In this document: one piece after another, positions 10,501-14,229 of the stretch
How the letters are laid out: the number at the start of each line of letters is the position of its first letter
Position numbering within the stretch: the first letter of the stretch is position 1
Origin: Cephalothrix simula
Taxonomy: Eukaryota; Nemertea; Palaeonemertea; Archinemertea; Cephalotrichidae
Reading direction: 5' to 3'
DNA: 14,229 nt
NCBI GenBank assembly: GCA_035591015.1
Contig: JAXIUW010075561.1
Location: 1 to 14,229 of the forward strand
Position numbers and translations under genes: made by a program
The notes under the pieces: generated by a model
The model's input: only the letters and a program-made list of their open reading frames with translations
What the model was told of the DNA's origin: nothing
Database searches by the model: none

Positions 10501-12014
10501 GAAACAAGGATGGCTAAATAAAGCTTCCTGATTCATAAATATGGCACTACATTTATTGCAGCTGTAAACTGGTTTACCACCGGGAGATAAAGCTGACTGG
10601 TTGCTGCTGCTACTGGTAGGAGTAGATGGGGTTACTGGACCAGAAAAGAAAACAGGATGGCCATTCGTCAAAACAGTCGACATAGGAGGCTGCTTGTGCA
10701 AAAGCATGTCTGCCAGAATTCGTCGATGCGTTGAAGCTTGCTCAACTGCCTTTGGATGATCTGGTTGCTCAATCAGAGGTTGATTCACATCAACTTGTCC
10801 AGTCATAGCTAATTCTTGCAATTTAGTTGCTCGGGTTTGATGTAGGACTGAACGTATATGGATATCAAGAGTTGATCCTTGACTGTATGCAACTTTACAA
10901 ATGTTGCATTTATATGGCTTGTTTTCATTTGATGACGTAGTTGAGGTGGGTGTTGAGGAGCTGACTGAATTTATCACCATAGAAACAGCATCAGAAGAGG
11001 AATGAGCAGGAGCAGGAGATTCTGCCGATGACGTTGGTGATGTGGTATTTATTTGAACTTGTTTACTTTTATGGAGATGAGACACTGAGTTATAATGGAC
11101 TAAGAGAATATTCTTTTGAGTGAATGATTCCTTGCAGACATCACATTTGTAAGGTCTATTTGGATCCATGAATTTCTCCATTGTGTAGGATGCAGATTTT
11201 TCATTCTTACGATGCATCATAGTTCGGTTATGCGCCGTAAGGTAAACTTGATTTGCAAAAGCAACTTTGCATCTATGGCACTTAAATTTACGTTTTGGGT
11301 CTTGATAACTATCTTCTGACACAGCACGGGTGTTTATATGCTCCTCAAAGTATTGAGGATCCTTTAAAACAAGATCTAATTCTTCATCATTCTCTACATC
11401 ACCATTTGGATCTTCATTAGAGTCATCATTTTGTGGTTTACTGAGATCAGTTGGGACTTCAATACTTAAGTCCATAGCATCATGTTCTTCTTCCTGCAAG
11501 AATCCACCATCAGCACCTTGCAACAAGTTCATCGTATCAGATAACGTAAGTTTGAATTGTTCTATCTCTGCAGGCGTCATACTATCCATATGGGTGGATT
11601 CAACATGACGTTTTAGCGTTGCAACTGCACGAAAGCTTTTACCGCAAACAGTGCATTTAGTAGCCGCTCTAAAGACATGATATTGCGAATGTAACTGAAG
11701 CTTTTCTAATGTTCTAAACGCTAAACTGCATTGATTACAACGGTATTTATAAACGTGCTTTTCAGATACAGAAATACCGGTCTTGGTGTGAATTTCACGG
11801 AAATGTACTTGCAGAGCTTGAGCAGTTTTGAAATACTGATTACAACCTTTTTTCCAGCAAAGATATCCCGGTCCGCGCGGTGTCTGCTTAAGCTCTAAGT
11901 GACCAAGACTATTTTGGTGGTTGTATAGATGGTCTACGTTCGTGAAAGTAGCAGTGCACATCTGACATCGATATGTGTTTTCAGTATCCTCTTTTTCACC
12001 AATAATGGCGGCAT
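4075..12014 (-). CDS. zfhx3: ZFHX3/ZFHX4 (ATBF1, zfh-2) family zinc finger homeobox transcription factor, 3' part, joined from four exons
   Basis: The spliced model is 12014..6921, 6666..6553, 6237..6067 and 4574..4075, giving 1,958 complete residues and a TGA stop at 4077-4075. It is 5' partial: the first two bases complete a codon begun in an upstream exon outside the window. All junctions are GT-AG and phase 1. The protein has 15 C2H2-like zinc fingers and four homeodomains in the order nine fingers, HD1, HD2, two fingers, HD3, one finger, HD4, one finger, Pro/Met-rich tail, two fingers. That order matches vertebrate ZFHX3/4, as do near-identical blocks such as the WKKGCNQYFKT finger and [14 protein letters not shown] in HD1. 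The family acts in the nucleus as large DNA-binding regulators, notably in neuronal differentiation. Invertebrates usually carry one gene equally related to both vertebrate paralogues, so the ZFHX3 symbol is by family. Family identity is very secure; exact splice sites are inferred from sequence. Confidence 0.95.
4575..6066 (-). other. Large 3' intron of the ZFHX gene
   Basis: This is a 1,492-nt phase 1 intron with donor GTGAGA and acceptor TTATTTTAG. It is very AT-rich, apart from its first 100 bp (about 5970-6066), which are visibly richer in G and C. It holds a nested inverted repeat at 5389-5488. I see no further coding exon, although a very small symmetric exon cannot be excluded. Confidence 0.8.
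5389..5488. repeat. 100-bp nested inverted repeat in intron
   Basis: The inner arms AACTTTTAACTTCCT (5420-5434) and AGGAAGTTAAAAGTT (5457-5471) are perfect 15-bp inverted copies around a 22-bp loop. The outer 16-bp arms (5389-5404 and 5473-5488) match at 14 positions. The left side has 15 unpaired bases between inner and outer arms, the right side only one. The shape suggests a small MITE remnant or a structured intronic hairpin. Confidence 0.85.
6067..6237 (-). CDS. zfhx3: 57-codon Pro/Gly/Met-rich exon of the ZFHX gene
   Basis: The acceptor TTTTTCAG lies before 6237 and the donor GTGAGA is at 6066-6061. The exon is 171 nt, phase 1 in and out. The product starts DKNDNNSKWPYENAMTPQ and then becomes a hydrophobic Pro/Gly/Met-rich segment in which PGM recurs three times (FPGM, YPGM, YPGM) with LLPFM between. 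Vertebrate ZFHX3 has a comparable FLPYFVPGF-type segment before its final zinc-finger pair, which supports the assignment. The function of the segment is unknown; it looks disordered. Reading through the donor gives about 14 more residues, Ser/Thr/Pro-rich, before TGA. Like the previous exon it can be skipped without a frameshift. Confidence 0.87.
6238..6552 (-). other. Short intron between the two cassette exons
   Basis: This is a 315-nt phase 1 intron (GTTAGT...CAG). It is AT-rich. It contains one perfect TGACGTCA octamer at 6497-6504 and nothing else I can support. No additional exon was seen. Confidence 0.8.
6553..6666 (-). CDS. zfhx3: Small 38-codon cassette exon of the ZFHX gene
   Basis: The acceptor TTTTTATAG lies before 6666 and the donor GTTAGT is at 6552-6547. 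The exon is 114 nt, enters and leaves in phase 1, and reads on in frame from the giant exon. The translation starts GLPPGSFHPGLMPPEVAAKL and ends in a Lys-rich stretch containing VKVKDEP, a psi-K-x-E SUMO-type site, and finishes with EKTTG. The Pro/Gly/Leu/Met character continues that of the neighbouring exons and of the region after HD4 in vertebrate ZFHX3. The next in-frame codon into the intron is TAG, so retention would end the protein at once and drop the last two fingers. Because the length is divisible by three, skipping would be silent for the frame. Confidence 0.85.
6667..6920 (-). other. Intron with degenerate tandem repeat
   Basis: This is a 254-nt phase 1 intron between the giant exon and the 114-nt exon, with donor GTAAGT and acceptor ATAG. 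It is AT-rich, and much of it is occupied by the tandem array at 6781-6895. Confidence 0.85.
6781..6895. repeat. Degenerate short tandem repeat in intron
   Basis: About five imperfect units of roughly 23-28 bp share the core AAAAATGACTAATTG. The last three (from about 6831, 6854 and 6878) are the most alike; earlier ones drift. A more diverged relative can be made out back to about 6720. Confidence 0.75.
6921..12014 (-). CDS. zfhx3: Giant internal exon of the ZFHX gene: 13 zinc fingers and four homeodomains
   Basis: This is one uninterrupted reading frame of about 1,697 codons. The acceptor is a T-rich tract ending TTTTTTAG before 12014 and the donor is GTAAGT at 6920-6915. The open frame runs past both ends (to 12090 and 6862), but the extra residues are low-complexity intron read-through. 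The upstream extension opens with GTG, not ATG, so it is not a start. Counting from the first full codon at 12012, fingers lie near residues 16-38, 50-75, 90-112, 118-141, 243-267, 288-312, 367-391, 483-503 and 623-646, HD1 at 782-841, HD2 at 1016-1075, fingers at 1099-1122 and 1180-1202, HD3 at 1263-1322, a finger at 1332-1355, HD4 at 1521-1580 and a finger at 1600-1623. A family-typical block beginning LLENFGFE sits near residue 553. Linkers are rich in Ser, Pro, Met and acidic residues. Confidence 0.95.
7273..7452 (-). other. Homeodomain 4 (HD4)
   Basis: This is a 60-residue homeodomain with Arg5 (KRFRTQMTSLQ), the TPTMAECESLG helix-2 region and a recognition helix with WFQN at 48-51 followed by ARAKEKK. 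All match ZFHX HD4. The CKLC finger with H-X5-H spacing follows at about 7215-7144. Confidence 0.97.
7609..7629 (-). other. PLDLSKP, canonical CtBP-binding motif, beside a SUMO-type site
   Basis: The sequence encodes Pro-Leu-Asp-Leu-Ser-Lys-Pro in the HD3-HD4 linker and is followed almost at once by LKSEP, a psi-K-x-E SUMO consensus. PLDLS is the best-known form of the CtBP docking motif. The pairing of both motifs within about 14 residues resembles other zinc-finger repressors. No direct proof is available from sequence. Confidence 0.6.
8047..8226 (-). other. Homeodomain 3 (HD3)
   Basis: This is a 60-residue homeodomain beginning RDKRLRTTI with Arg5 and WFQN at 48-51. The [21 protein letters not shown] recognition helix is the ZFHX HD3 signature. 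A short Gln-rich run (five Q, R, two Q, A, three Q; about 8337-8302) lies about 25 residues upstream, and a CPFC finger at about 8019-7948 follows. Confidence 0.97.
8788..8967 (-). other. Homeodomain 2 (HD2)
   Basis: This is a full 60-residue homeodomain with Arg5 (NRTRFTDYQ) and V47-W48-F49-Q50-N51. The NAYPKDD turn and the RVIVVWFQNARQKARK recognition helix are ZFHX HD2 signatures. It is followed directly by the finger with C-X2-C (CKKC) at about 8718-8647. Confidence 0.97.
9490..9669 (-). other. Homeodomain 1 (HD1)
   Basis: This is a 60-residue homeodomain with Arg5 in the N-terminal arm and the recognition-helix core W48-F49-R50-N51 (KHWFRN). Position 50 is Arg rather than the Gln seen in the other three. 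The FDINNSP and [21 protein letters not shown] blocks are characteristic of ZFHX HD1. Asn51, the adenine contact, is kept, so DNA binding is expected. Confidence 0.97.
10075..11973 (-). other. Nine-finger N-terminal zinc-finger array of the giant exon
   Basis: Fingers lie near 11973-11899, 11865-11788, 11745-11677, 11661-11590, 11286-11212, 11151-11077, 10914-10840, 10566-10504 and 10146-10075. Several have the H-X5-H spacing typical of U1/matrin-like fingers (first, fifth, sixth, seventh). The second is unusual, with C-X4-C. The eighth (C511, C514, H527, C529, numbered from the GTG at 12090) is an irregular C2HC with only one residue between its last two ligands and may not fold normally. 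The third and fourth, and the sixth and seventh, are near copies of their vertebrate ZFHX counterparts. Confidence 0.9.
11434..11454 (-). other. PTDLSKP, PxDLS-type CtBP-binding motif
   Basis: The sequence encodes Pro-Thr-Asp-Leu-Ser-Lys-Pro in an acidic linker between the fourth and fifth zinc fingers, eight residues after a second DLS core (AMDLS). PxDLS is the established docking motif for the CtBP corepressor. Its use here is inference, but the exact motif followed by Lys-Pro in a disordered linker is typical of functional sites. Confidence 0.55.
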
Positions 12015-13361
12015 CTAAAAAACACAAAGAGTGAATCATAAGAATTAATGATAAAAAATAATGATAAAATTTATAACTTACTGGTTCCACGTTCGAACTA
12101 ATCGAATTAACATCCTAATTGATCGCAACTGTGATCGCGATAATAAACTTTAATATATTTGGGGACATCCTGAAATTAACGTTTCCCGTAGCAGCAGACT
12201 AATTAAGTTAAAACAACAGCTGTTCCTATAATCCCAATCAACTATAATGAGAATTCGACGATTAAACATAGGACCAACGCAGAAAGATCGATTACTAGGG
12301 ATTGTTTCGAAAATATAAGCTTACAAATTCAGCATTGATTGAAAAAACTAAATGATTAACAGGAAAACATTTTTTCGCCTAGTCAGGATATTAAGACTTA
12401 AGACTGTACAACGCCCAAAAGCGTTGAGTTTCCTCACATATATGTCGCATGAATATAAAATTTTTATTTAGTTATATATTTTAATCAGTCGCATCCAATC
12501 TCGAGGGGGATAAACAATAATTATCTCTCAGGCGTATTAAACTCAATTACAGATTAGAGTGAAATATCTACAGGCACGATCATTAACCTTCAAACAATAA
12601 TCCATTAAGAAATTATCCTCTCTAAAAGGATAGATTATCTATAAAACATTTCGAAAGAAGCAGCGCTTCAAGATACAATGACTGTCATCACAGGTAACAG
12701 TGCAATCAAGAGATTTTAACAGACATTTGGATTTGATCAATAAAAGATATAATCTCGCATTGTCAGTTAAATCACAAGTGGATTGAAAACAATAGTTTGA
12801 TAAGGACGCAGCTTGTGTAATAATGAACAAGTCGTAATTGGTCCAGATGACAGATGCGTAAATATTAAAGAAGAATAATAACTAATTGATCAAATTCGGT
12901 TGCTCACACACATAGCTAATTTACTTATTTACTACAATAGATCTAGATCCAACGGTAATTAACGATCCCTTTCGATAAACAAATTTTGTATATCAACGAT
13001 GAAATGATTTGTAATAAAGTTTATAATGAATTTGTAATGATTTTTGCTACATATAAAGCATAATTTTTCACACTTTTATAGTATTGAATTTAATATAAAA
13101 GATTATAAACAAGGTGTCGATATTTCTGTTAATATTCATGAGAAAGTTTCAAAAAGTATAGCATTCGTCAATCTAATTGATGACTGTTTCAAAATTGCTC
13201 TTGGCAAAACTTATTACTTCATATTTCAAATCTATTCTTTTTTAATTTATCAATATTACGTAGGTCATCAGTAATACAAGTTAAAATTGATTTTTGACAA
13301 GAAAACGCAGTTTCTATTATAATATAATAATCTGAATCAAGAGATTGCAGCAGCATCCATG

Positions 13362-13952
13362 TACACAAATGGATGGATAAATTGGGATGAGCCAATTTTA
13401 AAGTTAGCTACCTCGTGGAGGGTGGTGGTTAAAATGTCCGAAAGAAATGGTCAAAAATAAGCAAATTATTGATTTTTTTTATTTGTGGCAAACAGAAAAA
13501 TAGGAACCCCCATAAAGTAAACATCCCTGGAAAGGGCATGTAAAATGAAGTAAAATGGTGGTTTCTTGTACCTACCGCCAACTGGTGGTCAAAAATGCTC
13601 GATTAAGACATTTTTAGCCACCATTATTCACCAGGTGGTGGTAGGGACATGAAACTACCACCATTTAACTGCACTTTAAATGCCCTTTCTAGCTTATGGG
13701 GGTTCAGATTTCCCTGTTTGTCACAAATTACAAAACACCAATAATTTGCTGATTTTCGGCCATTTCTTTTGGACATGTTTAGCCACCACCCTCCACCAGG
13801 TGATTATAGGGACATAAAACTACCATTTTACTCCATGTCGTATGGCCTTTCCTGTGATATATAGGTTTTGGGGTTCCTATACCGCTAATATGAGAAACCC
13901 GCGAAGGGGAGATAGCTAAATTCTCATCCAATTTTCCTATGCATTTTGTGTA
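13362..13952. mobile_element. Non-autonomous foldback/MITE-like element of about 590 bp
   Basis: The outer terminal inverted repeats are at about 13362-13412 and 13910-13952. They share TACACAAA, an AAATTGG(G)ATGAG block and TTAGCTA. Inside them is a long, almost full-length palindrome (13410-13801) centred near 13604. Its ends read ACCTCGTGGAGGG and, on the other strand, ACCTGGTGGAGGG, and much of the arms align with scattered mismatches and small gaps. There is no coding capacity, so any mobility would depend on a transposase elsewhere. I could not make out a target-site duplication, so the exact ends and the superfamily are uncertain. Confidence 0.8.
13629..13890. repeat. Direct repeat of about 165 bp inside the foldback element
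   Basis: The segment starting CACCAGGTGGTGGTAGGGAC at 13629 recurs as a diverged partial copy starting CACCAGGTGATTATAGGGAC at 13794. Both continue through an ACTACCATTT-type block, a GGCCTTTCC/GCCCTTTC block and a TGGGGGTTC/TTGGGGTTC block. The element is therefore built from a repeated monomer as well as being palindromic. Confidence 0.75.
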
Positions 13953-14160
13953 TACGTATAAACCAAGAAACTATAACCCGAACGCGATGAAGGAATCGAT
14001 TATTCAACTAAAAAAAACATAAGAAACACTAAAAAGCGTACTGTTTTTTAGTAAAAAAAACTTTACTTAAAAAAATTGACTTTGTTAAAATATAAAAATG
14101 TATATTCTGTTTCCCTTTCCTAGGTTTTTAGTTTCCATGTTCATCCAGGTTAAATTTTTT

Positions 14161-14229
14161 CGTATATAATTGATACAAAGGAAGATTGAGACCCCGAGAG
14201 CACTCGGTGGACCCAGGGATCGAACCCGC
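14161..14229 (-). mobile_element. Candidate edge of a tRNA-derived SINE (partial, runs off the window)
   Basis: On the minus strand the end of the window reads GCGGGTTCGATCCCTGGG. GGGTTCGATCCC (14227-14216) matches the RNA polymerase III B-box and tRNA T-loop pattern. It is followed by a compact hairpin (CCGAG-tgct-CTCGG, 14207-14194) rather than a tRNA acceptor stem and CCA end. This suggests a SINE head whose A-box lies beyond 14229, oriented with the host gene. The tail boundary is not resolved. Confidence 0.5.

Larger units (their letters stand above)
12015..14229 (-). other. Intronic sequence upstream of the giant exon, open at the window edge
   Basis: The giant exon begins mid-codon, so this stretch should be the 3' part of an intron. 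I see no coding exon in it. The short open frames at 12639-12830 and 13044-13274 look like noise. It contains the foldback element (13362-13952) and a tRNA-like SINE edge at the very end. Confidence 0.7.

Noticed and set aside
12015-12090. Open frame extending the giant exon upstream to 12090 with hydrophobic residues like a signal peptide
   Set aside because: It opens at GTG, not ATG, crosses a good T-rich acceptor at 12015, and a signal peptide makes no sense for a nuclear transcription factor. It is intron read-through.
12082-12120. Possible tiny upstream exon ending at a CCA|GTAAGT donor (12081-12076, minus strand)
   Set aside because: Joining it to the giant exon puts TAG in frame about 17 nt upstream with no ATG after it, and the intron would be only about 67 nt. 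Treated as a chance donor.
13044-13274. 76-residue plus-strand frame in the upstream intron
   Set aside because: It has a low-complexity AT-rich composition and no recognisable domain; not distinguishable from chance.
14216-14227. True tRNA gene at the window end
   Set aside because: The sequence after the B-box does not form an acceptor stem or end like a tRNA; it goes into an unrelated hairpin. A SINE edge is more likely.

Overview
The window looks like nuclear DNA from an invertebrate animal. It is strongly AT-rich, with GT-AG introns, long non-coding stretches, mini- and microsatellites and non-autonomous repeats. Its only recognisable gene is the 3' part of a ZFHX3/ZFHX4 (ATBF1, Drosophila zfh-2) family transcription factor on the minus strand. 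All four homeodomains are present, whereas Drosophila zfh2 has three. This fits a lophotrochozoan or an invertebrate deuterostome, but I cannot name a species.

Gene layout, read right to left. A giant internal exon (12014..6921, 5,094 nt) carries 13 C2H2-type zinc fingers and homeodomains HD1-HD4. Two small cassette-like exons follow (6666..6553, 114 nt; 6237..6067, 171 nt), then the terminal coding exon (4574..4075) with the last two zinc fingers and the stop. Every intron boundary inferred here is phase 1, so the frame closes cleanly across 1,958 complete residues. Vertebrate ZFHX3/4 are about 3,600-3,700 residues, so roughly the C-terminal half is here. The N-terminal exons and promoter must lie beyond position 14229.

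Around the gene. 4074 to about 1910 is probably 3' UTR. It contains two possible poly(A) signals, an unusual minisatellite of short dyad units (2801-3047) and an AAT microsatellite. 1-1900 is intergenic, with no gene seen but a perfect DR1 nuclear-receptor-type element and a cluster of GGTCA half-sites. The introns hold a 100-bp nested inverted repeat (5389-5488) and a degenerate tandem repeat (6781-6895). Upstream of the giant exon, 12015-14229 is intronic. It contains a non-autonomous foldback element of about 590 bp (13362-13952), and the window ends in what looks like the edge of a tRNA-derived SINE on the minus strand.

The protein is expected to be a nuclear DNA-binding regulator. Two PxDLS motifs suggest recruitment of the CtBP corepressor, and several psi-K-x-E sites suggest SUMOylation. 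I see no multi-gene system here. The non-routine signals are the corepressor motifs, the phase-symmetric cassette exons, the dyad minisatellite and the nested foldback element.
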